Shown: positions 52,612 to 62,347 of the stretch, in pieces
How the letters are laid out: each line of letters starts with the position of its first letter
Numbering within the stretch: the stretch's first letter is position 1
DNA from: Arthrobacter sp. Bz4
GTDB taxonomy: Bacteria; Actinomycetota; Actinomycetes; Actinomycetales; Micrococcaceae
NCBI RefSeq assembly: GCF_003075455.1
Contig: NZ_QDAE01000018.1
Location: 1 to 62,347, forward strand
Length of the DNA stretch: 62,347 nucleotides
Direction of reading: 5' to 3'
The notes under the pieces: generated by a model
The model's database searches: none
The model's input: the letters and a program-made list of their open reading frames with translations, nothing else
What the model was told of the DNA's origin: nothing
Made by a program: the position numbers and the translations under genes

Positions 52612-53331
52612 CTATTGCAGCTCGAAAGTTGCTTCTTCGCTGGTCCGTTCGCCGAGCGTCACCGTCAGGTTGTAAAAACCGGGGGTAGGGTTCGCCTCGA
52701 CCGCCTGGCAACCCGGTGCGCTACGGTTTCGTTCCCACGTGAAGTTCGCTTCCTCCGACCCGCCCGGCGGGATGTCCCGGTTGAGGTCCTCGGCGCCTTC
52801 CTGGCAGTCGGCAGAGGAGAAGATGCGATCCTCACCGCTGGTGACCAGGAATTCCATCTGTGAGGTTCCCACATTGACCGGGCAGGGGATATCACCAGTG
52901 TTGGTTACCGTCAGCGTGAGCACTGGATTCTCTTCGGGGGCGTAGGCGTCCGCATCGGTCGATGCGCTGACTTCCACCAGCTCCGGACCACACTCGGGTT
53001 CCGATGGCGAAGGGGACACGGTCGGTGCTGCGGATTCGGTCGGTGCTGCGGGCTCGCTGACTTCTGCCGTTGGTTCGGACGGGGAGGTTGAGGGGGCTGG
53101 TTGGGCCGATCCGGTGGGTGCGCTCACGGCGTCGTCGGTGTTCGCACCGTTGCCGATGAGGCCAGCTAGGGCGATTCCGCCCCATACCAGTACGCCGGCC
53201 AGGATGAGGCCCAGGACCAGCACCACAATCCTGCGTCGGCGATACACCTTCGGGCTGACCCGGGGCGCGTTGGACGGCCGCGCTGACCTGTCCTGCGGCC
53301 CGCCTCGCGACGGCCCCCCGTGTGAATCCAT
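52612..53331 (-). CDS. Membrane-anchored extracellular protein of unknown function
   Basis: 239 residues. A cytoplasmic basic N-terminus (about 35, with KVYRRRR), one transmembrane helix (VVLVLGLILAGVLVWGGIAL), a Pro/Ser/Thr/Glu-rich extracellular linker of about 55 residues, and a globular C-terminal domain with four Cys, Ig-like in its strand pattern (NPVLTLTVTNTGDIPCPVNV; YNLTVTLGERTSEEATFEL). Common next to disA-mutY in Arthrobacter-like genomes by memory, but the function is unknown. It converges with disA with no gap for a terminator (4 bases). Confidence 0.7.
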   Translation of the reverse strand: MDSHGGPSRGGPQDRSARPSNAPRVSPKVYRRRRIVVLVLGLILAGVLVWGGIALAGLIGNGANTDDAVSAPTGSAQPAPSTSPSEPTAEVSEPAAPTESAAPTVSPSPSEPECGPELVEVSASTDADAYAPEENPVLTLTVTNTGDIPCPVNVGTSQMEFLVTSGEDRIFSSADCQEGAEDLNRDIPPGGSEEANFTWERNRSAPGCQAVEANPTPGFYNLTVTLGERTSEEATFELQ

Positions 53332-53417
53332 GGGTTAAGGCTAGGGACCCAATCCTCGGATGCGCGTCACACCACGCCGGTCAGTACAGTATTGATGGTC
53401 AACTATCAGGAGTGCCA

Positions 53418-54365
53418 ATGATCCCGGTTCCCACCGCCCAGCTGCATCGACGCATCATTGGCTGGTTCGACGTCCAGGCCCGGGACCTCCCGTGGCGTGG
53501 TCCCGGGCGAACCCCCTGGGCGGTAATGGTCAGCGAGTTCATGTTGCAGCAGACACCGGTGGTGCGGGTCCTGCCCGTCTACGCCGACTGGCTCGACCGG
53601 TGGCCCGCACCGGCTGACCTTGCCGCGGCTCCAGCCGGTGATGCTTTGAGGCACTGGGGGCGACTTGGTTACCCGCGCCGCGCCCTGCGCCTCCACGCGG
53701 CCGCGGGGGCCATCGTCGAACACCACGGGGGCCGGGTGCCCCGCACCGCCGCGGAGCTCCTGACTCTTCCCGGCGTCGGCACCTATACGGCTGCTGCGGT
53801 GGCAGCGTTTGCGTACGGGAAGCGGGAGACAGTTGTTGACACCAACATCCGCAGAGTCCACGCGCGGCTGCTCGGCGGGGATGCTCTGCCGGCCCCCACC
53901 CTGACGGCCGCCGAGATGCGGCGGGCGGCTGACCTCCTGCCCGACGACGACGGCGAATCAGTCAAGTGGAACGTGGCAGTGATGGAGCTTGGCGCATTGA
54001 TCTGCACTGCCCGGGCCCCCAAGTGCTCCCAGTGTCCGGTGCTCGACGCCTGCGCATGGGTTGCTGCGGGGCGACCGGAACCTCATTACGTGCCCAGGGG
54101 ACAGGCTTGGGCCGGGACGGATCGTCAGGTGCGCGGGGCGATGATGGGAGTCCTTCGGGACGCGGTGGCACCGGTGATCAGGGAGGTGCTCGTTGCCGAA
54201 CCGGTGGACCTCGCGCTCGGCTCGCCGCCCGGCACCGTAGTGTCCCCGCTGATGAAACTGCACCGCCTGAACGCGTCAAGGGAGCAACTCGAACGGTCCC
54301 TTGACGGGCTCGTGGCGGATGGTCTTGCCAGCGAGACCCCGGCCGGCATCAGCCTCCCCAGCTAA
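53418..54365 (+). CDS. mutY: A/G-specific adenine DNA glycosylase MutY
   Basis: Removes adenine mispaired with 8-oxoguanine. 315 residues from ATG 53418, which follows AGGAG. The catalytic region SEFMLQQTPVVRVLPVY supplies the Glu, the helix-hairpin-helix is LTLPGVGTYTAAAVAAFA, the catalytic Asp is in VVDTNIRRVHA, and the [4Fe-4S] cluster ligands are in the pattern C-x6-C-x2-C-x5-C (CTARAPKCSQCPVLDAC). The C-terminal NUDT1-like 8-oxoG recognition domain is not evident; the tail is short and looks unlike that domain, as in other actinobacterial MutY proteins. The GTG at 53412 is a possible alternative start. Confidence 0.94.
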   Translation: MIPVPTAQLHRRIIGWFDVQARDLPWRGPGRTPWAVMVSEFMLQQTPVVRVLPVYADWLDRWPAPADLAAAPAGDALRHWGRLGYPRRALRLHAAAGAIVEHHGGRVPRTAAELLTLPGVGTYTAAAVAAFAYGKRETVVDTNIRRVHARLLGGDALPAPTLTAAEMRRAADLLPDDDGESVKWNVAVMELGALICTARAPKCSQCPVLDACAWVAAGRPEPHYVPRGQAWAGTDRQVRGAMMGVLRDAVAPVIREVLVAEPVDLALGSPPGTVVSPLMKLHRLNASREQLERSLDGLVADGLASETPAGISLPS

Positions 54366-54380
54366 CCGGCCCAGACCGCT

Positions 54381-55115
54381 TCAGAGTTCCCCGAACCCGC
54401 TGGCCACCTCAGCACCTATCTGATCAATGGCTTTCTGCGCGTCGGGGCCAGCGGCTGACGCGGTCAGGACCTTGCCCTGGCCGAGACCCAGGCTCATGAG
54501 CAGCATCACCGACTTCGCGTCCACCCCGTTGACCGTCACCTCCACATCCAGTTCACTCATCATCCGGGCCAGGGTTGCCGCGGGGCGGGCGTGCAACCCC
54601 ATCGGGTTGGGCAATTCCCAGGCTGCCTCAACCGGCTTTCCATCGGTGGAGGATTGAGATCCGCCTTCTCCGGGAGCGGCTGCAGCATGGCTGACAAACG
54701 GTTCGAGCTCCGTTGGATCCAGCGCGACGATCGCTGTCTCGGCGGCACGTGTCACCGTGTCTACATCGGCTCCGGACTGCGCCTCGACGGCCGCGGCGAC
54801 TGTACCTTCGACCAGGGCTGCGCGGGCAAGCCTGACCCGCAAACGCTGGTCGCTGTCAATGAACTCAAGCGCCATCTCGGCCGTCATCACGGCAGAGCCC
54901 AGATCTGTCAGGAGCACGACGCCGGCACCCTGGTCCGCCGTCGAAATAGCCTCAAGCACCTTCTCGAAGCTGGTTCCGATCAGTGGGACACCAGAATCAT
55001 CGTCCAACCCACCGGCGGCGACGAGCGGGACGTCCCCCGCCATCTCACGGGCGAGGTCGCAGATTCCCTCGGCGATCTTCGAACTATGGGACACAATGAC
55101 CAAGCCAACGTTCAC
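54381..55115 (-). CDS. dhaM: Dihydroxyacetone kinase phosphotransfer subunit DhaM with fused HPr domain
   Basis: Transfers PTS phosphate to the ADP bound by DhaL. 244 residues: an EIIA-Man-like domain (1-135) with the active His in IVSHSSKIAEG, a Ser/Gly linker, and an HPr-like domain (about 165-244) with the phospho-His in NPMGLHARPAATLA. E. coli DhaM carries EIIA, HPr and part of EI; here the EI part is missing, so phosphate must come from the cell's EI (ptsI, 30.6 kb). The start overlaps dhaL's end by four bases (GTGA or ATGA). It is the last gene of dhaKLM. Confidence 0.92.
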   Translation of the reverse strand: MNVGLVIVSHSSKIAEGICDLAREMAGDVPLVAAGGLDDDSGVPLIGTSFEKVLEAISTADQGAGVVLLTDLGSAVMTAEMALEFIDSDQRLRVRLARAALVEGTVAAAVEAQSGADVDTVTRAAETAIVALDPTELEPFVSHAAAAPGEGGSQSSTDGKPVEAAWELPNPMGLHARPAATLARMMSELDVEVTVNGVDAKSVMLLMSLGLGQGKVLTASAAGPDAQKAIDQIGAEVASGFGEL

Positions 55116-55771
55116 TCCTGCGCACCTGCCGCATCGGCCGCTGCCTGCAAAATCAACCCTGACGAGACGGCGCCCGGGTCGAGGTGGCCGGCGCTGCGTT
55201 CGCCGAGGTAGCTGGCACGGCCCTTCCGTGCAATCAGGGGTTCGGTAGCCGCGGCCCCGGCGTTTGCAGCGTTGGCGGCGGCCGCCAGCACCTCTGCAAC
55301 CGATGCGCCGGCCATCGCGGCGGTGCCTGCCGCCTCAGCCGCAGGAGTCCAGGCATCGACCATCGTCTTGTCACCGGATTCGGCCTTGCCGCGCGCTACT
55401 ATCCCATCGCGGGCAGCGGTCAGCAGCCCGGCGACGTCGTCGGGGCCTATTGCCTCGGTGTCGCCCAGCGAGGTGGCTGCACGGAGCAGGGCGGTTCCAT
55501 AGAGGGGCCCAGCTGCGCCCCCCACGGATGACATGAGGGTCATCGCGGCCAGCTTCAGCACGGCACCCGGCGTGGCGGGGTGTGTACCGTCGTCGAGCTT
55601 TTTCACTACCGCCGTGAACCCACGATCGAGATTCTCACCGTGATCGGCATCGCCGATAGCCCGATCAAGGTCGATCAGGTATTGCCGATTCTCGCTGACC
55701 ACCCGGGCACTCTCCCGCAGCCACGCGACCACCCATTCAGTGGTGAGGGTACTGGTGGATCCCTCTACCAC
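55112..55771 (-). CDS. dhaL: Dihydroxyacetone kinase subunit DhaL
   Basis: Nucleotide-binding subunit, 219 residues from GTG 55771. Mg/ADP-binding Asp residues are in GDADHGENLDRGF near residue 45, and the Gly-rich ALLRAATSLGD loop and GDKTMVDAW follow. GTG 55771 is selected because GGGGAG lies 7 bases before it; a GTG at 55786 in the same frame would overlap dhaK. Phosphorylates dihydroxyacetone bound by DhaK to DHAP, which enters glycolysis. Confidence 0.92.
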   Translation of the reverse strand: MVEGSTSTLTTEWVVAWLRESARVVSENRQYLIDLDRAIGDADHGENLDRGFTAVVKKLDDGTHPATPGAVLKLAAMTLMSSVGGAAGPLYGTALLRAATSLGDTEAIGPDDVAGLLTAARDGIVARGKAESGDKTMVDAWTPAAEAAGTAAMAGASVAEVLAAAANAANAGAAATEPLIARKGRASYLGERSAGHLDPGAVSSGLILQAAADAAGAQE

Positions 55772-55773
55772 GC

Positions 55774-56775
55774 CTAGACTCCCCACCGGAGCGCCGCAGT
55801 GTTAACTGGCGAATCCCACAACTCGACCATTTCGTCGTCAAGTCGCAGCACGGTGATCGAGGCGCCCTGCATTTCCAGGGCGGTGATGTAGTTGCCCACC
55901 AGGGATCGTTCAACAACGATTCCCTGCTCCTCAAGGAGTTGCCTGGCGCGCCGGTAGACGATGTACAGCTCACTTGCCGGCGTGCCTCCCATGCCATTGA
56001 CGAAGAGCAGCACCTTCTCGCCGCTGTCCACCTTGAGATCGGCGAGGATTGGCTCCATCAGCCGTCCGGTGATCCCGTCGGCGTTTTCCATCGCAATGCG
56101 ATGCCTGCCGGGTTCACCGTGGATGCCGATGCCGATCTCGATCTCGTCGTCGGTGAGGTCGAAGCTCGGCTGGCCGGCGTGCGGCACAGTACAGGCGGCG
56201 AGCGCCACCCCCATGGACCTGACATTGTCGATGACACGCTGGGCGATTGCAGTCACCGCATCGAGGGTGTCTCCCCGCTCGGCTGCGCCGCCCGCGATCC
56301 GTTCAACGAGGACCGTTCCGCCGACGCCGCGTCTGCCAGCGGTGTACAGCGAATCCTCGACTGCGACGTCGTCGTTCACCAGGACCGTCCGCACGGTCAC
56401 GCCCTCGGCTTCAGCGAGCTCGGCTGCGGTTTCAAAGTTCAGGACGTCGCCCGTGTAGTTCTTCACAATGTGGAGCACCCCCGCTCCCCCATCAACAGCT
56501 GTGGTGGCTGGGAGAATCTGGTCGGGGGTCGGGGAGGTGAACATGGCCCCGGGTACGGCGGCATCGAGCATTCCCCGACCTACATATCCGGCGTGCAGCG
56601 GTTCGTGACCGCTGCCCCCGCCGGAGACCAGCCCGACTTTTCCTTGGCGGGGTGCGTCTTTCCGGGTGATGAACAGGGGGTCGGGATGGACATTGACCAG
56701 GTCTGCGTGGGCGGCCCCGAACCCTTCAACGGACTCGGTGACGACCTGCTTTGGGTCATTGATTAGCTTTTTCAT
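55774..56775 (-). CDS. dhaK: Dihydroxyacetone kinase subunit DhaK
   Basis: Substrate-binding subunit, 333 residues, the usual length. The Gly-rich loop [19 protein letters not shown] and the region [12 protein letters not shown], which holds the His that binds dihydroxyacetone covalently, are both present, as is the conserved [15 protein letters not shown] segment. ATG 56775 follows GAGGAG. It leads dhaKLM. No regulator gene (DhaR/DhaS) is adjacent, and a glycerol oxidoreductase is not seen nearby, so the source of dihydroxyacetone is unknown; the operon's upstream region (56776-56896) was not resolved. Confidence 0.93.
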   Translation of the reverse strand: MKKLINDPKQVVTESVEGFGAAHADLVNVHPDPLFITRKDAPRQGKVGLVSGGGSGHEPLHAGYVGRGMLDAAVPGAMFTSPTPDQILPATTAVDGGAGVLHIVKNYTGDVLNFETAAELAEAEGVTVRTVLVNDDVAVEDSLYTAGRRGVGGTVLVERIAGGAAERGDTLDAVTAIAQRVIDNVRSMGVALAACTVPHAGQPSFDLTDDEIEIGIGIHGEPGRHRIAMENADGITGRLMEPILADLKVDSGEKVLLFVNGMGGTPASELYIVYRRARQLLEEQGIVVERSLVGNYITALEMQGASITVLRLDDEMVELWDSPVNTAALRWGV

Positions 56776-56896
56776 GGCGGCTCCTCGGTGAAAGGACACA
56801 GGATTGGGTTTGCCGGCCCGCCGGACCTGCTGGCCTTGTCTGAACCCTACCCTCCGGTCAACTGCTTGCCTATAGGGTGCACTACTGGTTAAACGG

Positions 56897-56940
56897 CTGT
56901 GGGAGGCCCCCGAGCTACTTACGCTCGGCTCCTCCCACAG
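56897..56940. terminator. G/C-rich hairpin between csbD and dhaK
   Basis: Arms of about 18 bases (56897-56914 with 56923-56940) pair with one or two bulges around a loop of 8-9 bases. It lies 60 bases past the CsbD stop on the minus strand and serves as a likely terminator for it; there is no T-run. Confidence 0.6.
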
Positions 56941-57003
56941 CACTAATCCTTCGGCGGCTTCCACTGGCGACTATGAATCGGGTGAACGCCTGCTGGACCA
57001 GAT

Positions 57004-57186
57004 CTAGCGGTTGTCACCCTTGAAGGCGTCCTTGACGTTTTCGCCGGCGTTCTTGATGTCGCCGGAGGCCTGGTCCTTGTGGCCATCGGCTTCCATCTTT
57101 TCGTTGCCGGTGAGCTTGCCAACGCCTTCTTTGATCTTGCCGCCCAGCTTCTCGCCGCTGTTTGCTGCCTTGTCGTCTGCACCCAT
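57004..57186 (-). CDS. CsbD family stress-response protein
   Basis: A 60-residue hydrophilic protein, Lys/Asp/Gly-rich, with the family pattern GKIKEGVGKLTGNEKMEADG and GDIKNAGENVKDAFKG. In Bacillus csbD is under the general stress factor sigma-B; the molecular function is unknown. ATG 57186 is supported by the family's short N-terminus. It is monocistronic. Confidence 0.9.
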   Translation of the reverse strand: MGADDKAANSGEKLGGKIKEGVGKLTGNEKMEADGHKDQASGDIKNAGENVKDAFKGDNR

Positions 57187-57271
57187 AATCTGACCTACTT
57201 CCGCTCGGTGTGTCGGGGCCCGGGTCCGGGTCCCGCTTTTCGCATCATCATAGATGCCAAGCTCCCTTAGC

Positions 57272-57820
57272 TTATCGATCCTGACCTCGGTTTGCCACCT
57301 TATGCGGGCTATTCCCGAGCTGACGGATCATCCGGGTGTTGCCGAGGGTGTTCGGTTTGACCCGGGCAAGGTCGAGAAATTCAGCGACGCCCTCGTCGTG
57401 GGAACGAAGGAGTTCCGAATAGACCGCCGGGTCCACTGCCGACTGGTCAGCCATCACCTGGAACCCCTGGCGCTGGAAGAACTCCACTTCAAAGGTCAGG
57501 CAGAAGACGCGTTCGACGCCCAGGGCGCGCGCGTCGTCGAGCAGCTTCGCCACCAGGGCACTGCCGACGCCGCGCCCCTTCGCGGCCTGGAACGTGGCAA
57601 GGGTGCGGACCTCGGCCAGGTCCTCCCACATGACGTGCAGCGCCCCGCAACCGAGGACGCCGTCGTCGTCCTCGGCAATCCGGAACTCCTGCAAACCCTC
57701 ATAGTAGGCAACAGTTTCCTTGGCCATCAGTACCCGGCTCTCAGCAAGCGGGGCCACCAACGCCTTGATTGCTGGGACGTCGGAAGTACGCGCGGGCCGG
57801 ATTCTGAAGGAGGAACTCAC
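57272..57820 (-). CDS. Amino-acid N-acetyltransferase (ArgA-like GNAT)
   Basis: A 182-residue single-domain GNAT protein. FRIRPARTSDVPAIKALVAP opens the fold; motif A is VRTLATFQAAKGRGVGSALVAKLL with the acetyl-CoA loop, and DARALGVERVFCLTFEVEFF follows. The YYEGLQEFRIAEDDDGVLGCGALHVMWEDLAEVRTLA arrangement, read in parts, resembles short mycobacterial ArgA (Rv2747-type glutamate N-acetyltransferases) and the C-terminal domain of classical NAGS. If so, it starts arginine synthesis. GTG at 57820 is the start. It is not linked to other arg genes here. Confidence 0.78.
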   Translation of the reverse strand: MSSSFRIRPARTSDVPAIKALVAPLAESRVLMAKETVAYYEGLQEFRIAEDDDGVLGCGALHVMWEDLAEVRTLATFQAAKGRGVGSALVAKLLDDARALGVERVFCLTFEVEFFQRQGFQVMADQSAVDPAVYSELLRSHDEGVAEFLDLARVKPNTLGNTRMIRQLGNSPHKVANRGQDR

Positions 57821-57854
57821 TAAGGCAGTCTACAAACCCTGCCGCAGGTATCAG

Positions 57855-59945
57855 CTACAGTCCGAGTTCGGGGGGCAGGTCTGTGCGTTCACCGAGGACG
57901 TGGTGCGCCAGGAAATGCCCGACGACGCCGTACCAGACTTTCGCGTGCTGGGGTTTGAGAATCCAGTGGTTCTCATCCGGGAAGTAAAGGAACCGGTGAG
58001 CGGTCCGGCCTTCCTCATCTACTGCCAGCTGGGATCGGGACAGCAGTTCGTACCAGAGCCTGAGGCCCTCTCCGATTGGGACGCGGTAATCCTTGTCCCC
58101 GTGGATCACCAACATGGGTGTCGATATGTTCTCCACGTGGTGGTGCGGAGAGTTTTCCGACGCCATCTCGGGCGTCATCTCCTTCTCCCAGTAGTAGGAC
58201 GCATCAGTGGTTGGGCCAAACTGGTCGAGCGCCCACAGACTGGCGTGGGTGACTACAGCGGTGAACCGGTCCGTGTGGCCAGCTATCCAGTTGGCCATGT
58301 AGCCGCCGAAGGACCCGCCCATCGCGGCGGTCCGGGTCTCGTCGATGTCGTCTCGTGCTACCACGGCATCGGTTGCTGTCATCAGGTCAGTGAACGGTGC
58401 TTTGCCCCACTGTCCCCAGCCCCGGTCGATCATGTGCTGGCCGTACCCGGTAGACAGGGCTGGATCAGGGAGCAGGACCGCGTAGCCCTGGGCCGCCAGC
58501 AGCCACGGCGACCACCGCCAGGTCCAGGCGTTCCAGGAGCCCAGCGGGCCGCCGTGGATCCATAAAAGCAGCGGAGCGGGCCGGGAAGAGTCAGCTCCGG
58601 CGGGGAGGACCAGCCAGGATCCAATCGTCTGTCCATCGTCGGCGGTGGTCTCTACTCGTTCCAACCGCCCCGACAAGGCTGGTCGCTCGATTGGTCCCCG
58701 TAGTGCCGCCACGGTTCGGTTGATGAGGTCAATTGTGACCACCTCGGCGGGAAATTCGTAGGAGCTGCGCAGTGCGTAGGCGGTGTAACCATCGGGGTCC
58801 ACCACCGCGTTGGTGTACGAGGCTGCGTCGCTGGTCACCCGGGTCACCTCATTGGTGGCTACGTCGATCAAGAACAGCGGCGAGGCGCCCTCCTCATCGG
58901 CAGTGACCAGCACTGCGCTGCCATCGGGCAACCACGCAGCCGGGGACGGCCAACGGTCCCACTTTGCGGCAAGGGGAAGGAGATCCCCACCGGCGAGTGG
59001 GAGCAGGCCAAGTGTTTGTTGCGGCGCAACCTCAGCGGTGGTCCGCCTGGCCCGGTGGACCACCAGGGTGGCACCGTCAGGGCTGATCGGTCCGGGCGAG
59101 AAGTCGTAGCCGGGGTCGTCGAGCAGGACCGAGCGCTCCCCGGTGGCAACATCAATCCTGGCAAGGATGCTTCGTGCGTCCCCCTTACCCACCGGAATAC
59201 TCACCGCTGTCACCACAACTGAACCGTCCGGGCTGATCACCTGCTTGGCGTTCCTGAGTGAGGTGCCTGCGGCGGGTGTGATGTTGCGGAGCTCAAACCG
59301 GGCTGCAGCGTCGGCTGTCTGGAGCGGCTGCCCGGCGGTCCCCTTCCCCTCCAACGCGAAGTAACGAGGCTCTGCCGGACCTAGATCGGCATCCCAATAA
59401 CGAACCGGATAACCGGAGTGCAGGATGGCGCCCACCTTGGCTTCCTTCCGCAGAGTACGGCGCGCGCCGTCGTCGCCCTCGTCAGCCGAACCCGCGAGGA
59501 CGTCAGCGACGACGATGGCGGACTCCGCCTCGGAGGACGTCAGTACGCTGCTCACACCGCCCTGGCGAGAGAGCACCAGCTGTGCCTCCCCTCCCCGGGC
59601 CGGGAGCCGCCAGATCGCGTTGGTGGGTTCCTTGGCCGCGTCCCCCTCTGCCCCATCCGGATCGGGCCGCGCCGAGGTGAACAGCAGGTCCCCGCCAGCC
59701 AGGAAAGAGGCACCCGTTTCGCCCTTGGCGCTGCGCGTAATCCGGCGCGCGGGTTGCTCTCCGCGCGGATCAACTTCCCAGAGCGCCGTCCCGTATTCAG
59801 TTGCCTTGGCATTGAGCGTAGCCACGGTCGTCACCAGTCGAGACCCGTCGGGGCTCAGCGCCAGGGCGGCCAGGCGGGGCATCGCGATGAAGAGATCCAG
59901 GTCGTGGAAGGGGGTTTCGGGCTGCTGTTCCGATTCGGGTGTCAT
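57855..59945 (-). CDS. S9 family (prolyl oligopeptidase-like) peptidase
   Basis: A 696-residue cytoplasmic serine peptidase: an N-terminal seven-bladed beta-propeller (about 1-410, WD40/DPP-like) and a C-terminal alpha/beta hydrolase domain. Catalytic residues are seen as Ser in AAMGGSFGGYMANW, Asp in VIHGDKDYRVP and His in FPDENHWI. It belongs to acylaminoacyl-peptidase-like S9 enzymes, which cut short peptides. No signal peptide. ATG 59945. It lies 34 bases before the ArgA-like gene on the same strand, so the two may share a transcript. Confidence 0.9.
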   Translation of the reverse strand: MTPESEQQPETPFHDLDLFIAMPRLAALALSPDGSRLVTTVATLNAKATEYGTALWEVDPRGEQPARRITRSAKGETGASFLAGGDLLFTSARPDPDGAEGDAAKEPTNAIWRLPARGGEAQLVLSRQGGVSSVLTSSEAESAIVVADVLAGSADEGDDGARRTLRKEAKVGAILHSGYPVRYWDADLGPAEPRYFALEGKGTAGQPLQTADAAARFELRNITPAAGTSLRNAKQVISPDGSVVVTAVSIPVGKGDARSILARIDVATGERSVLLDDPGYDFSPGPISPDGATLVVHRARRTTAEVAPQQTLGLLPLAGGDLLPLAAKWDRWPSPAAWLPDGSAVLVTADEEGASPLFLIDVATNEVTRVTSDAASYTNAVVDPDGYTAYALRSSYEFPAEVVTIDLINRTVAALRGPIERPALSGRLERVETTADDGQTIGSWLVLPAGADSSRPAPLLLWIHGGPLGSWNAWTWRWSPWLLAAQGYAVLLPDPALSTGYGQHMIDRGWGQWGKAPFTDLMTATDAVVARDDIDETRTAAMGGSFGGYMANWIAGHTDRFTAVVTHASLWALDQFGPTTDASYYWEKEMTPEMASENSPHHHVENISTPMLVIHGDKDYRVPIGEGLRLWYELLSRSQLAVDEEGRTAHRFLYFPDENHWILKPQHAKVWYGVVGHFLAHHVLGERTDLPPELGL

Positions 59946-60078
59946 CGCCCCTGTCTACCACCGTCCCGCAGCGGACGTGGCGTGGTTCACAGCGACTTCT
60001 CTGAGAGAGTAATAAGTTGCTTCAGGCACACAAGGTGAGCTTCCGGCCTGGCCTGCCGTGTCGGTAGCTGATAAACCG

Positions 60079-60118
60079 AAGGCCTCCGGCCAGCACCATG
60101 GTGCCGGCCGGAGGCCTT
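60079..60118. terminator. Terminator between clpC and the S9 peptidase gene
   Basis: Arms of about 18 bases (60079-60096 with 60101-60118) pair in nearly every position, with one mismatch, around a 4-base loop. It lies about 30 bases after the clpC stop on the minus strand. No other gene is found in 59946-60148. Confidence 0.85.
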
Positions 60119-60148
60119 CAGGCTGACGCCACCCGGCGTCGCCACTGT

Positions 60149-62347
<2,199 letters not shown>

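Overview
This 62.3 kb window looks like a chromosomal segment of a high-GC actinobacterium, most probably an Arthrobacter-like member of the Micrococcaceae. That is inferred from gene content and style: a radA-disA-mutY-clpC neighbourhood, frequent GTG/TTG starts, PhoP boxes of the GTTCAC direct-repeat type, DhaK/L plus a DhaM carrying its own HPr domain, and many Actinobacteria-type families (two-domain Usp, DUF445, DUF6458, FUSC, thiamine-binding MTH1187). There is no rRNA, IS element, prophage or CRISPR; one tRNA (Lys-TTT) is present.

Layout. 1-6.9 kb: 3' end of a secreted NlpC/P60 hydrolase, a tandem Usp, a small Rossmann/flavoprotein-like gene, the OpuA-type glycine-betaine ABC operon (binding protein frameshifted) and a CopC-like protein. 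7-14.3 kb: purine permease; a 3-hydroxybutyrate dehydrogenase/MFS transporter pair with a divergent LysR regulator; an acetyltransferase/54-aa protein/spermidine-synthase-like operon joined by TAATG stop-start overlaps; a methyltransferase and a thiamine-binding protein. 14.4-20.5 kb: pta and ackA, split by an opposite-strand SnoaL-like gene, then azlCD and a zinc alcohol dehydrogenase. 20.6-26.6 kb: GH15 glycosidase, glycerophosphodiesterase, DUF445, EcsC-like and small stress-type membrane proteins. 26.6-32.6 kb: a complete fructose PTS locus (DeoR regulator, fruK, fruA, ptsI, ptsH). 32.6-38.2 kb: tctCBA and a divergent citrate/C4-type two-component system. 38.3-42.6 kb: accessory stretch with an HTH/membrane protein pair, hypothetical proteins, tRNA-Lys and a decayed ABC exporter. 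42.7-48.7 kb: phosphate uptake (DUF47-PiT, then pstSCAB with a PHO box). 48.8-62.3 kb: FUSC protein, radA, disA, mutY, dhaKLM, csbD, an ArgA-like acetyltransferase, an S9 peptidase and clpC (cut by the window end).

Functional links: EI and HPr (30.6-32.6 kb) can energise both FruA and the DhaKLM kinase (54.4-56.8 kb). DisA makes c-di-AMP, and the CBS-bearing OpuA ATPase is a plausible target. Pta/AckA, FruK and Dha kinase all feed lower glycolysis and overflow acetate.

The most striking property is a series of single-base frameshifts. Seven otherwise well-preserved genes (betaine-binding protein, MFS transporter, LysR, GNAT, alcohol dehydrogenase, DeoR, HTH protein) each read through to full family length if one base is restored; six of the seven are explained by one lost G or C, mostly in a G/C run. 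Larger core genes (pta, ptsI, fruA, clpC, radA, disA) are intact. This is either consensus sequencing error in G/C runs or real decay of dispensable genes; it must be resolved before any of these genes is called dead.
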